From NCBI RefSeq assembly GCF_000287055.2, contig NZ_AJYQ02000107.1, positions 62,001 to 126,000 of the forward strand: DNA of 64,000 bases, written 5' to 3'. The notes beneath the pieces were generated by a model. The model made no database searches. It had not been told where the DNA came from and saw only the letters and a list, made by a program, of their open reading frames with translations. This DNA comes from Vibrio genomosp. F10 str. ZF-129. GTDB taxonomy: Bacteria; Pseudomonadota; Gammaproteobacteria; Enterobacterales; Vibrionaceae. Every line of letters starts with the position of its first letter. Position 1 is the first letter of the stretch. This document shows positions 1 through 8,759 of this stretch, one piece after another. A program made the position numbers and the translations under genes.

Positions 1-198
1 CGAGCATTAGAGCACAATTCCGCTGCATTAATCCTTGCCCATAATCACCCTTCAGGCGTTGCTGAACCTAGCCAGGCGGATAGGCGGATCACGAGAAAAC
101 TGACGGATGCACTGTCTTTAGTCGACATCAGAGTCCTCGACCATTTTGTGGTTGGTGACGGCGAAGTGGTCTCCTTTGCCGAACGTGGTTGGATTTGA
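1..198 (+). CDS. radC: RadC family JAMM-domain protein, 3' end only
   Basis: The window opens inside this gene; only the last 65 codons and the stop are present. The translation carries the JAMM metal-binding signature H-N-H-P-S-G followed by P-S-x-x-D and ends in ERGWI, the usual RadC C-terminus. RadC proteins were once called DNA repair proteins, but their biochemical role is unsettled; the fold resembles metal-dependent deubiquitinases. Its place just upstream of rpmB-rpmG is the common gammaproteobacterial order, which supports the call. The N-terminal helix-hairpin-helix part lies outside the window. Confidence 0.93.
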   Translation, partial: RALEHNSAALILAHNHPSGVAEPSQADRRITRKLTDALSLVDIRVLDHFVVGDGEVVSFAERGWI

Positions 199-211
199 AT
201 CACATTTTGGC

Positions 212-239
212 TTGTTAGTTGATAAAAATCTGCTATCAT
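212..239 (+). promoter_or_regulatory. Putative extended -10 promoter upstream of rpmB
   Basis: TTGTTA at 212-217 and TATCAT at 234-239 are separated by 16 bases, and TGC directly before the -10 gives an extended -10 (TGnTATCAT). It sits just after the radC stop, facing rpmB. Motif match only. Confidence 0.35.
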
Positions 240-340
240 TCCCGCCACATTTTAGAACCTTAAATCAGCCTCGATTACTCAATAAGCTGCGATGTTCAAA
301 AAAAGATCACGAAATCCGGTAAAAAGGATCTGTTCGGGTC

Positions 341-369
341 TTGAGCAATGCACGTCAAGTTAGTATAAT
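341..369 (+). promoter_or_regulatory. Strong sigma70-type promoter for rpmB-rpmG
   Basis: TTGAGC at 341-346 and a perfect TATAAT at 364-369 are spaced by 17 bases. Transcription would start near 376 and leave a leader of about 115 bases before rpmB. This is the best promoter match in the 293-base gap between radC and rpmB. I recognise no RNA element in the leader. Confidence 0.6.
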
Positions 370-491
370 GCGCGACCTTTGATAGCCTTGAATGGATTTT
401 CCATTTTGGTTTTTACCTCTAAATTCATCTTTGATGGAGAGGTTCGGCCACCAAGGTTGATATCGAGCTGAAACGATTTGGAGAGACATTC

Positions 492-728
492 ATGTCCCGA
501 GTATGTCAAGTAACTGGTAAGCGTCCAGTAGCGGGTAACAACCGTTCACACGCACGCAATGCTACCAAGCGTCGTTTTCTGCCGAACCTACAAACTCACC
601 GTTTTTGGGTAGAGAGCGAAAAACGTTTTGTTAAACTACGTCTAACTGCTAAAGGCATGCGTATTATCGATAAGAAAGGCATTGATGCTGTACTTGTTGA
701 TGTCCGTGCACGTGGCGAAAACGTTTAA
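492..728 (+). CDS. rpmB: 50S ribosomal protein L28
   Basis: This 78-residue basic protein begins [12 protein letters not shown] and contains the conserved [15 protein letters not shown] stretch of L28. Length and sequence are those of gammaproteobacterial L28, a component of the large ribosomal subunit. A GGAGAG ribosome binding site lies about ten bases upstream of the ATG. rpmG follows after 13 bases, so the two form the standard rpmB-rpmG operon, with a strong promoter near 341-369 and a terminator after rpmG. Confidence 0.98.
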   Translation: MSRVCQVTGKRPVAGNNRSHARNATKRRFLPNLQTHRFWVESEKRFVKLRLTAKGMRIIDKKGIDAVLVDVRARGENV

Positions 729-741
729 GAGGAATTGAACA

Positions 742-909
742 ATGGCTAAAGGCATTCGTGAGAAAATCCGTCTAGTATCATCTGCTGGAACAGGTCACTT
801 CTACACAACTGACAAGAACAAACGTAACATGCCAGGCAAATTTGAGATCAAAAAGTTTGATCCAGTAGTTCGCCAACACGTTATGTACAAAGAAGCTAAA
901 ATCAAGTAA
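742..909 (+). CDS. rpmG: 50S ribosomal protein L33
   Basis: The 55-codon frame starts [11 protein letters not shown] and ends KEAKIK. Its [14 protein letters not shown] segment is the hallmark of L33, a small large-subunit protein. This version has no CxxC zinc motifs, as expected for the zinc-independent form of gammaproteobacteria. It follows rpmB by 13 bases with an AGAGGAA ribosome binding site, and a rho-independent terminator stands about 45 bases after its stop. Confidence 0.97.
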   Translation: MAKGIREKIRLVSSAGTGHFYTTDKNKRNMPGKFEIKKFDPVVRQHVMYKEAKIK

Positions 910-953
910 TTGATATTAACGCTTTAAAGCTTCTTGTTTAGAGAAGATTGCAT

Positions 954-980
954 AAAACCCAGCTTTCGAGCTGGGTTTTT
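954..980 (+). terminator. Rho-independent terminator of rpmB-rpmG
   Basis: An 11-base perfect stem AAAACCCAGCT (954-964) pairs with AGCTGGGTTTT (969-979) around a TTCG tetraloop. The stem ends in a run of five T on the plus strand. The A/T-rich stem base could also work in the opposite direction. Confidence 0.9.
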
Positions 981-1026
981 AGTTTCTACAACCATTCATT
1001 TTTTACCCACCGCAACCATTAACGTC

Positions 1027-1140
1027 TTACTTTTCTTCTTTTCCTCCTTTTTCGCCTTCTTTTAACCCCATCTTCCGTCCTCTTTTCATCTTATCTTCAT
1101 CCTATTGCCATCCTTTTTCCTTTTTCCACCCTCAATCCCT
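1027..1140 (+). repeat. Pyrimidine-rich tract between rpmG and the next gene
   Basis: About 115 bases upstream of the 1176 gene are overwhelmingly C and T on the plus strand, with repeated CTTTTC, TCCTTT and CATCTT-like words, broken only by short purine interruptions. Nothing in it resembles a gene. A TATACT hexamer (1141-1146) just after it could be the -10 box of the next gene. Confidence 0.6.
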
Positions 1141-1175
1141 TATACTCGTTAGATAAACGAATGTATTTATAGGGA

Positions 1176-1661
1176 ATGAACATGCGAGTCTCACCAGCCC
1201 GTCGCAAGCGTTGGAACAATCTATTGATGCTGGCCATTGTGTGTTTTATCGGTGTGCTGTACCTTCCGACGATCATCAAAACGTACTTAATTGAGCCGCC
1301 ACACAGCCCATATCCTTATTTATTAAATCCAGATGCAGAGCTTCAGTCTCTCCACTTCAGCCAGTGGTCTTTAGAAAAAAATCAAGGCCGGTGGCGAGTT
1401 AGCGTGCCTAGTGATGTTGCGCCAGAAGAGTTAGCGGATAGATGGCAAGCGCTTGTTGGAACGGAAGTCGATGACAAAACACGCCAAGCGTTGAATCCGA
1501 CCTTGATCAATCCACAGACCATAGAAGTTTGGTATGCGGATCAAGAAGAGCCACAAAGGATCACTTACTATCAGACGCCTCAATTCTGGTTATTAAAAAA
1601 TTGGGAAGAAAAGTGGATTGCGCTTTCTGTTGAAGTGAATTACCTAATTCCTAGCTCTTAA
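1176..1661 (+). CDS. Conserved hypothetical single-pass membrane protein
   Basis: This 161-residue protein has a short basic N-terminus with several Arg and Lys, one hydrophobic segment at about residues 15-34, and then a soluble domain of about 125 residues, presumably periplasmic by the positive-inside rule. No enzymatic motif is visible. The start at ATG 1176 follows TAGGGA; an ATG two codons later is an alternative. It sits between rpmG and mutM, where I recall a protein of unknown function in vibrios. A gene on the opposite strand over its 5' end (1097-1279) is much less convincing. Confidence 0.85.
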   Translation: MNMRVSPARRKRWNNLLMLAIVCFIGVLYLPTIIKTYLIEPPHSPYPYLLNPDAELQSLHFSQWSLEKNQGRWRVSVPSDVAPEELADRWQALVGTEVDDKTRQALNPTLINPQTIEVWYADQEEPQRITYYQTPQFWLLKNWEEKWIALSVEVNYLIPSS

Positions 1662-1698
1662 GTCACCATTATCATCTATTTTCAAGGAGTTGTAGCTC

Positions 1699-2508
1699 AT
1701 GCCTGAGTTGCCTGAAGTCGAAGTGAGCCGAATGGGAATCAGCCCACACCTTATCGGTCAAACCATCCATTCATTGACTTTTCGAACACCTAAGTTGCGT
1801 TGGGATATCCCACAAGAGTTAAAAAAAATGGAAGGGGAAGTGATTCGAACCATATCTCGAAGAGCAAAATACCTGATCATTGAAACCGACGCTGGTAGCG
1901 CTATTGTTCATTTGGGGATGTCAGGATCATTGAGAGTGTTAGATGCCGACTTCGAAGCAGCAAAGCATGACCATGTTGATCTTAAACTCACTAATGGAAA
2001 AATTTTACGTTATAACGATCCGCGTCGCTTCGGCTGTTGGTTATGGATTGAAAAAGGTGAGTCTCACTCAGTATTAGCGAACATTGGCCCAGAGCCGTTA
2101 ACCGATGAATTCAATGCTGAATACATGTTTACCAAAGCAAAAGGCAAGCGAGTGACCGTTAAGCAATTCATCATGGATAACAAAAATGTGGTTGGAGTGG
2201 GGAATATTTATGCCTGTGAATCGTTGTTTTCTGCCAAATTACACCCGACTCGGCAAGCGGGTAAAATTCTAAAAAAAGAATGGGGCGTGCTGGTGCCCGA
2301 AATCAAACAGGTACTATCCAAAGCCATCGAACAAGGTGGAACAACGTTAAAAGACTTTGCCCAAGCCGATGGTAAGCCGGGGTATTTTGCTCAAGAACTG
2401 CAAGTGTATGGCAGGGCAGGAAAGAAATGCCCAATTTGCAGCACTTTGGTTGAAGAGCAAAAAATTGGGCAACGTAATACGTTTTTTTGTGGTGTGTGCC
2501 AGCGCTAA
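1699..2508 (+). CDS. mutM: Formamidopyrimidine-DNA glycosylase (Fpg)
   Basis: The 269-residue product excises oxidised purines such as 8-oxoguanine and cleaves the abasic site by beta/delta elimination. After Met removal it begins with the catalytic Pro2-Glu3 in the PELPEVE signature. Lys57 (RRAKYL) fits the conserved catalytic lysine, NPDPRRF-like DPRRFG is present at about residue 110, and the C-terminus has the zinc finger CPIC...CGVC. Length is normal. An AAGGAG ribosome binding site lies about eight bases before the ATG. It ends just before a heptamer repeat and a convergent glycosyltransferase gene. Confidence 0.97.
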   Translation: MPELPEVEVSRMGISPHLIGQTIHSLTFRTPKLRWDIPQELKKMEGEVIRTISRRAKYLIIETDAGSAIVHLGMSGSLRVLDADFEAAKHDHVDLKLTNGKILRYNDPRRFGCWLWIEKGESHSVLANIGPEPLTDEFNAEYMFTKAKGKRVTVKQFIMDNKNVVGVGNIYACESLFSAKLHPTRQAGKILKKEWGVLVPEIKQVLSKAIEQGGTTLKDFAQADGKPGYFAQELQVYGRAGKKCPICSTLVEEQKIGQRNTFFCGVCQR

Positions 2509-2522
2509 AGCAAGGCTACTGT

Positions 2523-2557
2523 TTTAGCGTTTAGCGTTTAGCGTTTAGCTTTTAGCC
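2523..2557 (+). repeat. Five tandem TTTAGCG-like heptamers
   Basis: Three exact TTTAGCG units (2523-2543) are followed by TTTAGCT and TTTAGCC (2544-2557). The array begins 15 bases after the mutM stop and its last unit covers the stop codon of the convergent gene at 2552. Confidence 0.85.
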
Positions 2558-3319
2558 TTTCCACCATTTGGTGGGTTTGTACTCGTTTCCTAAAACGGCT
2601 AAGTGATAGAAGTTAGTCTTAAGGTTAAGCGTCATATTTTTAACCTTATTGATAATTTTCATCACTGCGACGAAGTAGTTTTTCTTACCTGATCGTTTCC
2701 GGTTGCCGATGATAGAAGGTTTGTTTCCTCCCCACAGCCCTGATTGACAAACACCAAAGATGGGCTGTTTATGAATCCAAGCATTACGTAAGAACACATC
2801 AACAGGGTAATCAAAAGTTTGGCTGTGTTCTATAAATGCTTTGGCACACTTAGGTGAGATAGCGTAGGCCGTCATGCATTGTGGGATTTTTAGGTATTTA
2901 ACTAATCGCTGTTCACCATAAGTACGAACTTGATAGAACATATCGTGATTATCGGCATTTTCAATTCGAATATAGCCGCATTTGTCGATATGCTCTTCGG
3001 CTATCTGTAACGTATTCTGAAACATTGCAGCATCAATATCGAAATCATCCTCAAAAATAATAATAGGCTCGTTAAGCTCTACACACTTCTGCCACATAAG
3101 GAAGTGGCTGGCATAGCATCCAAATTCGCCAATGGCTGCTGGGCGGCCCATGTTGTATAAGAATTCTTTATCTCTGTTACGGTTTAGCAGAGGGTGGGTA
3201 TCTACTCGTGCATCAACACCGATGAATAATTCAACCTCGAGCTGCGCTTTAGTGAGTACTTTTTTTGTGGTGGCTTGGCGATCTTCGCAGCCGTTTAGGG
3301 TTATGCAGTAATTCTTCAT
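2552..3319 (-). CDS. Glycosyltransferase family 25 (LPS core)
   Basis: The product is a soluble GT25-type glycosyltransferase of about 255 residues, the family that adds hexoses to LPS inner or outer core. Its start MKNYCITLNGCEDRQ, the G-E-F-G-C-Y-A-S-H block and the acidic I-I-F-E-D-D-F motif are typical of the family. The frame stays open ten codons further upstream to an ATG at 3349, but the family N-terminus begins at 3319, so I prefer that start. It is transcribed toward mutM and diverges from the ligase gene. The acceptor sugar cannot be told from sequence. Confidence 0.88.
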   Translation of the reverse strand: MKNYCITLNGCEDRQATTKKVLTKAQLEVELFIGVDARVDTHPLLNRNRDKEFLYNMGRPAAIGEFGCYASHFLMWQKCVELNEPIIIFEDDFDIDAAMFQNTLQIAEEHIDKCGYIRIENADNHDMFYQVRTYGEQRLVKYLKIPQCMTAYAISPKCAKAFIEHSQTFDYPVDVFLRNAWIHKQPIFGVCQSGLWGGNKPSIIGNRKRSGKKNYFVAVMKIINKVKNMTLNLKTNFYHLAVLGNEYKPTKWWKG

Positions 3320-3357
3320 AAATTTAGTATATGTTGTCGGGGTTAGCATTTAGGGGG

Positions 3358-3373
3358 CCCACATTTTTGTGGG
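3358..3373. repeat. Inverted repeat between divergent LPS genes
   Basis: CCCACA (3358-3363) and TGTGGG (3368-3373) form a perfect six-base stem with a TTTT loop. It lies between the divergent GT25 gene and the ligase gene, where it could be an operator or a 5' hairpin. No T-run follows on the plus strand. Confidence 0.45.
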
Positions 3374-3468
3374 ATATCTACATTGCAGAGATTACAGTAA
3401 TTTTAATCAGAGTGTTAGTTTGCTAGACTGTGGAACAAATCATTCAATTATTATCTAGTTGTCATTTC

Positions 3469-4656
3469 ATGCTCAAATCCTTATCTAGACATTTATTGCA
3501 TCTTCCTTTGTTATGGCTTGCAGCTGGTATTATTTGGTTTCCTCAAGGTAATAAACCTATGGTTGCTATTGTATTGATCGTTGTTTTGTTTTATGTGTTC
3601 GGTCATGGACTTTCAGATATAAAACGAAATTTTCAGAGCAGTTACTGGTTGGGGGGGATTCTTATTTCTGCTCTTTTTGTGACCATATCTTATAAAACCT
3701 ATGGAGCAAGCACTCAGGAGCTTAGAGGTTTATTGATCGCCCTTGTCTATTTGAGTGTGCTACCCAATAATTTTTTGAGTTGGAAAAACGCTCAAACACT
3801 ACTTTGTGTTGCTGCAATGGCTTCGTTTATATTATCGATTTGGTATTTTTTGATTGTCCCTACGGATAGAATACATTGGCCTACAAACCCTGTCCCTTTA
3901 GCAGCACATCAAGGTCTTGTATCTTTATTATCCCTAGGGCTGCTTCTTACTTCGTTTGATGGAAAGAAACCGTGGGTGTTAAGTTTCTCTATGCTATTGT
4001 CTGGATTTTCTATGTTACCAACTCAGTCTCGAGGAGTGATTGTTGGAGTCGCCGCAGTTTACTTTTTAGCTTGCATCCTATTAATACTACAGAAAAAAAT
4101 CTCTTATAAAAATATTGTTTTTTCTTTAGTTCTGATGCTTATTTGTGGTGCTTTAGTTAAAGATGTATTAATGGATAGAGTTAATGATACTTTTGAGGAG
4201 GTTGAGAGTATAAAGAGTGGTAATCTGGACACATCGATTGGTTGGCGGCTACAGATGTATCAAGCTGGTATAGATCTATTTGTACAAAAACCTATTTTGG
4301 GACATGGGGAGATATCAAGTGAGTATGCTGAAGAAAATGCCCCTGGTTATACCACCTCTGCTTATGGATATATGGCAGGACATTTGCATAATAACTACAT
4401 TGATAAGTTAGCAAAATCCGGATTTGTTGGTTTTTCTCTTTTGTTGTTTATCCTATTTTATCCCTTGTATCTTGGAGTTTTTAAATATAAAAATGGTTTT
4501 TGGCTGTTAGCTCTTCCTTCATTGCACTTTATTATATTTAGTATGGTCGATAGCCCATTCAGAAATGGTGATACAGCCGTGTTGTATTTAATCGTTATCG
4601 GGCTGGTTATTCACAGTTTATCGAGTGTAAATCAAGATAAAAGGCTTGAGCCATGA
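3469..4656 (+). CDS. waaL: O-antigen ligase (WaaL/Wzy_C family)
   Basis: This polytopic inner-membrane protein of about 395 residues has around ten hydrophobic segments and one large periplasmic loop in the C-terminal half (about residues 235-310 from this start). That layout is typical of WaaL, which moves polysaccharide from undecaprenyl-PP to lipid A-core. The loop contains the TQSRG stretch and an H-x-H-N-N-Y motif, like the Wzy_C/WaaL periplasmic histidine region. The frame is open from a GTG at 3430, but neither start has a clear ribosome binding site. The next gene overlaps by 4 bases (ATGA). A Wzy polymerase has the same fold, but position in the core cluster favours ligase. Confidence 0.82.
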   Translation: MLKSLSRHLLHLPLLWLAAGIIWFPQGNKPMVAIVLIVVLFYVFGHGLSDIKRNFQSSYWLGGILISALFVTISYKTYGASTQELRGLLIALVYLSVLPNNFLSWKNAQTLLCVAAMASFILSIWYFLIVPTDRIHWPTNPVPLAAHQGLVSLLSLGLLLTSFDGKKPWVLSFSMLLSGFSMLPTQSRGVIVGVAAVYFLACILLILQKKISYKNIVFSLVLMLICGALVKDVLMDRVNDTFEEVESIKSGNLDTSIGWRLQMYQAGIDLFVQKPILGHGEISSEYAEENAPGYTTSAYGYMAGHLHNNYIDKLAKSGFVGFSLLLFILFYPLYLGVFKYKNGFWLLALPSLHFIIFSMVDSPFRNGDTAVLYLIVIGLVIHSLSSVNQDKRLEP

Positions 4657-5606
4657 AGATCTTGTTTTATGTAAAGCATTTGCTTTTATTACTTTCTCCA
4701 AGGTGTGTATTTAGTTATAAGAAACACCAATTAGAAAAGGTTTATTTATCCAAAGACAAGTACATAGCGAAACGTGTTGAGTATTGTGCCGCGTATACTG
4801 AAAAAAATTGGATTGAGTCGCTTCCTACCAATATCAAAGGATACAAACGTAAAGGCTTCACCTCGTACTATTTTGATCTCAAAGAGTTTCTCTATTATTT
4901 TCCAAAACACTTACGATTTAATTACTACTTTGGCGATGAAACCCACATAGAGCCTGTCCCTACCTTGTTCAAAGCTCGTCCAATAGAAGGTGACAATAGA
5001 AACTCCGTCCTTTTCAAGCTAGACAAACGACGTCACTTTCGTTTTGTAAAAGATAAACTCAAGTATTCAGATAAAAAAAATATGGCTGTTTTTCGTGGAG
5101 CAGTCACGCAACCTCACCGATTCCGCTTCATGCAGGAAATGTTCGAACACCCTTTAGTGGATGCAGGACAATCTAATTCTAGTTATAAGAATCCAGAATG
5201 GCAGAAGCCGTTTATGTCGGTTGACGAACAACTTCAATATAAGTTTCTGATCTGTTTAGAAGGCAACGATGTTGCGTCAAATTTAAAATGGGCGATGTCG
5301 TCTAACTCTGTCGTTATTACGCCTAAAATGAAGTACGAGACTTGGTTTATGGAAGGCACACTAAAAGCGGGTGTTCACTATATTGAAGTAAAAGGTGATT
5401 GGTCAGATTTTGATGAAAAGATTCAATATTATCTAGATCATCCAGAAGAAGCTGAGAAGATCATTAAGAACGCTCATGACTATGTCGCGCCATTTAAAGA
5501 TGAAAAATTAGAGCAACTTATTTGCATTAAGACGCTTGAGCGTTACTTCGAATTATCCGGTCAATACGTTAATGAAAACCAGCATGATAATAACCAGAAC
5601 AGTTAG
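4653..5606 (+). CDS. Glycosyltransferase family 90 (CAP10/LpsA-like)
   Basis: The 317-residue protein has the CAP10-like pattern of GT90 enzymes: FRGAVTQPHRFRF at about residue 147, then Y-K-F-L-I-C-L-E-G-N-D-V-A-S-N-L-K-W at about residues 193-210, followed by a V-I-T-P-K region. Bacterial members add sugars to LPS core. It overlaps the ligase gene by ATGA, suggesting translational coupling. An N-terminal hydrophobic patch may mediate membrane association. The donor sugar is unknown. Confidence 0.85.
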   Translation: MKILFYVKHLLLLLSPRCVFSYKKHQLEKVYLSKDKYIAKRVEYCAAYTEKNWIESLPTNIKGYKRKGFTSYYFDLKEFLYYFPKHLRFNYYFGDETHIEPVPTLFKARPIEGDNRNSVLFKLDKRRHFRFVKDKLKYSDKKNMAVFRGAVTQPHRFRFMQEMFEHPLVDAGQSNSSYKNPEWQKPFMSVDEQLQYKFLICLEGNDVASNLKWAMSSNSVVITPKMKYETWFMEGTLKAGVHYIEVKGDWSDFDEKIQYYLDHPEEAEKIIKNAHDYVAPFKDEKLEQLICIKTLERYFELSGQYVNENQHDNNQNS

Positions 5607-5632
5607 AACCCGAACCGCAAGAACCAGAACCG
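5592..5632 (+). repeat. Short GAACC/AACCAGAAC-type repeat
   Basis: AACCAGAAC occurs at 5592-5600 and again at 5622-5630, with further GAACC units between. The first copy lies inside the last codons of the GT90 gene and the rest fills the gap before waaF. It looks like slippage-prone simple sequence. Confidence 0.55.
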
Positions 5633-5648
5633 TAAGAAATAGAAGACT

Positions 5649-6704
5649 ATGAAAATACTGGTAATAGGCCCGTCATGGGTAGGGGACATGGTGATGTCTC
5701 AAGGCTTATACATTGAACTAAAAAAACAATATCCTGACGCCCTCATTGACGTATTGGCTCCGGCCTGGTGTAAGCCAATACTAGAGCGAATGGCAGAGGT
5801 TAATCAAGCCCTTGAAATGCCATTGGGTCATGGTCAGTTTGATCTGAAAACTCGATATTCGTTAGGTAAGTCATTAAAAAATTCAAAATATGACATGGCC
5901 TATACACTGCCTAATTCCGCGAAATCTGCGCTCATTCCCTGGTTTGCTCGAATACCTAAGCGAGTTGGCTGGAAAGGTGAAATGCGTTATGGGCTTCTTA
6001 ATGATATTCGCACCAACAAAAAATCGTTCCAATACATGCTTGAGCGATATGTGGCATTAGCGCATACGAAAGAAACAATGACGGGCAGTGGTTGCTTGGG
6101 TGAGCTATCAGGTTTGCCGTTTCCGAAGTTAGAAGTCATAGAGCAAACGCAATCAGCAGCAATGGAAGAATTCGGTTTAAATTTGGATCGCCCCGTTCTT
6201 GGTTTGTGCCCTGGCGCTGAATTTGGCCCGGCCAAACGTTGGCCCGATAATCACTTTGCGGCAGTTGCTGAAAAGATGATTGAGCTCGGCTATCAAGTGT
6301 GGTTATTTGGCTCAACTAAAGATCGAGAAGTGACAACCCAAATTATTGAGAAAGTGCAATCTGATGGGCAACAACAATGTTTTAATCTCGCTGGCAGCAC
6401 AAGCTTGATTCAGGCCGTCGATCTGGTTGGTGCCTGTCGTACCGTTGTCAGTAATGACTCTGGTTTGATGCATGTTGCCGCAGCGGTTGGCTGTAACGTG
6501 GTTGCCGTCTATGGCTCGAGTTCTCCGAAATACACACCACCGCTAACCGAGAAGTTGTCTATTCTGAATACTGACATTGACTGTCGCCCTTGCTTTGAAC
6601 GAGTTTGCCCTAAACAGCATCTAAAGTGCTTAACGGAGCTTATGCCTGAGAAAGTCATTACTGCGATTCAGCAGTTCGACATCATTAAACAAGAGCACAT
6701 TTAA
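5649..6704 (+). CDS. waaF: ADP-heptose:LPS heptosyltransferase II
   Basis: The 351-residue GT9 enzyme adds the second heptose to the LPS inner core. The N-terminus MKILVIGPSWVGDMVMSQ is the classic WaaF signature, with the Asp of the G-D-M motif. The C-terminal half has GLCPGAEFGPAKRWP, then SNDSGLMH-A-A, and ends with the cysteine-rich CRPCFERVCPKQHLKCL typical of WaaF. Length is normal. It lies 12 bases before waaA, consistent with one operon. Confidence 0.95.
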   Translation: MKILVIGPSWVGDMVMSQGLYIELKKQYPDALIDVLAPAWCKPILERMAEVNQALEMPLGHGQFDLKTRYSLGKSLKNSKYDMAYTLPNSAKSALIPWFARIPKRVGWKGEMRYGLLNDIRTNKKSFQYMLERYVALAHTKETMTGSGCLGELSGLPFPKLEVIEQTQSAAMEEFGLNLDRPVLGLCPGAEFGPAKRWPDNHFAAVAEKMIELGYQVWLFGSTKDREVTTQIIEKVQSDGQQQCFNLAGSTSLIQAVDLVGACRTVVSNDSGLMHVAAAVGCNVVAVYGSSSPKYTPPLTEKLSILNTDIDCRPCFERVCPKQHLKCLTELMPEKVITAIQQFDIIKQEHI

Positions 6705-6716
6705 AAGGCGAGAAGA

Positions 6717-8018
6717 ATGACAACGATGGTTCGTTGGTGTTACACCATACTGCTCAGTCTCATTAGCCCCATTTTACTGTGGGGTTTGTATCGTCCGAAA
6801 ACCAACAAACCACCCTTTGGTCGACGCTGGAAAGAGCATTTCGGCTTTACTCCCAAAATTGACGACAGAAAATCAGGTGTTATCTGGATTCATGCCGTAT
6901 CAGTCGGTGAAGTTCTGGCTAGTAAGAAGTTAGTGGATAAGTTGGTAGAGCAAAACCCAGAAAAACGAATACTGGTGACAACAACAACCAGTACTGGCGC
7001 TGAGCAGGTTGAAAAGATGGGTAATGACATCATACACCGCTATATGCCGATTGATTTTAACTGGTGTGTTCGAGGTTTTCTTAATGCTATTCAGCCAGAA
7101 AAAATGCTCATCATTGAAACGGAATTATGGCCAAATACGCTTCATACTGTTGCCATTAATACTATTCCTATTACCTTGATCAACGGTCGACTTTCTGAGA
7201 AATCTCTCGCTAATTATCGTAAGTTAAAAGCGCTAATCCACCCTGCGCTTTCCAATCTCAATTTAATATTAACGGTTCACTCTGATGATAAACATCGCTT
7301 TGAGTCGTTAGGCGTATCGAGCGAAAAAATCATTGTCACAGGGTCAATCAAGTACGATGTAACTTTAGATAAAAGCATTGAGCTTCAGGGGGGTGTTTTA
7401 AAGAGCTCTTTTGTTGGCGATAGAAAAATACTGGTCGCTGCGAGCACTCATTCGGGGGAAGATGAACAAATCCTTCAAGCGTTTCAGCAAGCCCAAAAGG
7501 AACTGCCGGAGCTATTATTGGTGATCGTTCCACGCCACCCGGAACGTTTTAATATGGTTGCCGAGTTAGTTAAAAACCAAGGTTTTCAGTTGGCTCGCAG
7601 AAGCGACTCTTTAGATCGTATTGAAGAGTTTGTGGATGTTTACTTAGGCGACACCATGGGGGAACTGATGATTATGTTATCGGCAGGTGATCTTGTTTTC
7701 ATGGGGGGAAGTCTCATTGGGAAAAAAGTGGGCGGACATAATTTCATCGAACCAGCACTGCTTAAAAAATACTGTTTAACAGGGCCTAGCTATTTCAATT
7801 TTTCCGATCTCGCTAATCAGCTTATCGAGTCTAATGCACTTTCAGTCGTTTCTGATGTGCACGACCTTGCGTTACAAATAGTCAGCGCCTTATCTAAACC
7901 GGAAGCGTTAGTTGAAAAAGGACAATGGGGCTATGGTATAGTTAAGCGAAATCAAGGTGCTTTACATAAAACACTCGAGTTAGTAAGTACTTCCCCAAAC
8001 ATTGAGAAATGGTCATGA
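6717..8018 (+). CDS. waaA: 3-deoxy-D-manno-octulosonic acid (Kdo) transferase
   Basis: This 433-residue inner-membrane-anchored GT30 enzyme attaches Kdo to lipid IVA. It has an N-terminal membrane anchor (about residues 7-25), an RPKxxKPPFGRRWKEHFG segment, and IWIHAVSVGE with the family base Glu at residue 65. ETELWPN is near residue 138, GGSLIGKKVGGHNFIEPA near residue 335, and AASTHSGEDE in the second Rossmann domain. The neighbouring kdkA gene fits a Vibrio-type phosphorylated single Kdo. The GT25 gene overlaps its end. Confidence 0.96.
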   Translation: MTTMVRWCYTILLSLISPILLWGLYRPKTNKPPFGRRWKEHFGFTPKIDDRKSGVIWIHAVSVGEVLASKKLVDKLVEQNPEKRILVTTTTSTGAEQVEKMGNDIIHRYMPIDFNWCVRGFLNAIQPEKMLIIETELWPNTLHTVAINTIPITLINGRLSEKSLANYRKLKALIHPALSNLNLILTVHSDDKHRFESLGVSSEKIIVTGSIKYDVTLDKSIELQGGVLKSSFVGDRKILVAASTHSGEDEQILQAFQQAQKELPELLLVIVPRHPERFNMVAELVKNQGFQLARRSDSLDRIEEFVDVYLGDTMGELMIMLSAGDLVFMGGSLIGKKVGGHNFIEPALLKKYCLTGPSYFNFSDLANQLIESNALSVVSDVHDLALQIVSALSKPEALVEKGQWGYGIVKRNQGALHKTLELVSTSPNIEKWS

Positions 8019-8755
8019 TCAAAACTTTTGTTATTCATGTCAGTAAAGGCTATGAAGAACGCAGAAAGCACATCGACAAACATCTTCCGGAAAGAGGCAT
8101 AACGGATTATGAGTATATGCTGCGCGGCGATATTGATGATTTGAGTGATGAGATTCGTAATGAGTTTTTTGATGATTCACTAAGGTTGCCTGAGAAATCA
8201 TGTTTCTATAAGCACTACTTGGTGATGAAAAAGGTCATTGAAGAACAGATACCACAGGTATTGGTGCTTGAAGATGATGCTCTTTTGGTAAAGGGCTTTG
8301 ATAGTCAACTCAAGCGCATATTGAAAGAAATGGAAGGCAAAACAAACTACTTAGTTAATATTGAAGATGCTGCGAGCTCGGTACCATATTCTTACAGAGA
8401 AAAAGATCAGTTAACTTACTCATGTAAGACCAATAAGTTAACGGGTGGTTTGGTTTATGATATATCTTTCGCAAAAAAACTCGTGTCTTATATCGAGTCA
8501 TCTCCTGTATGTGCGCCTATTGACGGCTTTATTGGAAATGAAAATGATAGATTGGGCTATTCAATTCATTGGTGTCAGCCGCCTCTTGTTTCTCAAGGAA
8601 GCAAGAATGGTATGTTTGCCAGTGAATTGAATGGCGCAAAATCTGGGCTGTACATACGATTAAGAAGTGCGATTAAAGACTTTTATAGACGTGATATTCG
8701 AAGTCATCTCAGTAAAAAACACAAAGCGCTCTTTCAGAACATTAATAAGCACTAA
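8015..8755 (+). CDS. Glycosyltransferase family 25
   Basis: A second GT25-type protein of about 246 residues. It shows IKTFVIHVSKGYEERR at the N-terminus, SCFYKHYLVMKK at about residue 67 in place of the family's SH block, and the acidic VLVLEDDALLV motif at about residue 86. Two in-frame ATGs exist, at 8009 and 8015. I prefer 8015 because GAG at 8004-8006 is then well spaced; either way the start overlaps the waaA stop. It probably extends the LPS core. Sequence is clearly different from the GT25 gene at 2552-3319. Confidence 0.83.
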   Translation: MIKTFVIHVSKGYEERRKHIDKHLPERGITDYEYMLRGDIDDLSDEIRNEFFDDSLRLPEKSCFYKHYLVMKKVIEEQIPQVLVLEDDALLVKGFDSQLKRILKEMEGKTNYLVNIEDAASSVPYSYREKDQLTYSCKTNKLTGGLVYDISFAKKLVSYIESSPVCAPIDGFIGNENDRLGYSIHWCQPPLVSQGSKNGMFASELNGAKSGLYIRLRSAIKDFYRRDIRSHLSKKHKALFQNINKH

Positions 8756-8759
8756 AATT

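Noticed and set aside
45..248. 67-codon minus-strand frame over the radC end
   Set aside because: It lies antisense to a clear RadC C-terminus with its JAMM motif and has no family resemblance.
1097..1279. 60-codon minus-strand frame near the pyrimidine tract
   Set aside because: It overlaps the better supported membrane protein gene and the low-complexity tract, and the translation looks random.
8667..8759. N-terminal extension of the GT-A fold protein at 8760
   Set aside because: These codons lie inside the preceding GT25 gene in another frame; the ATG at 8760 gives a sensible N-terminus.
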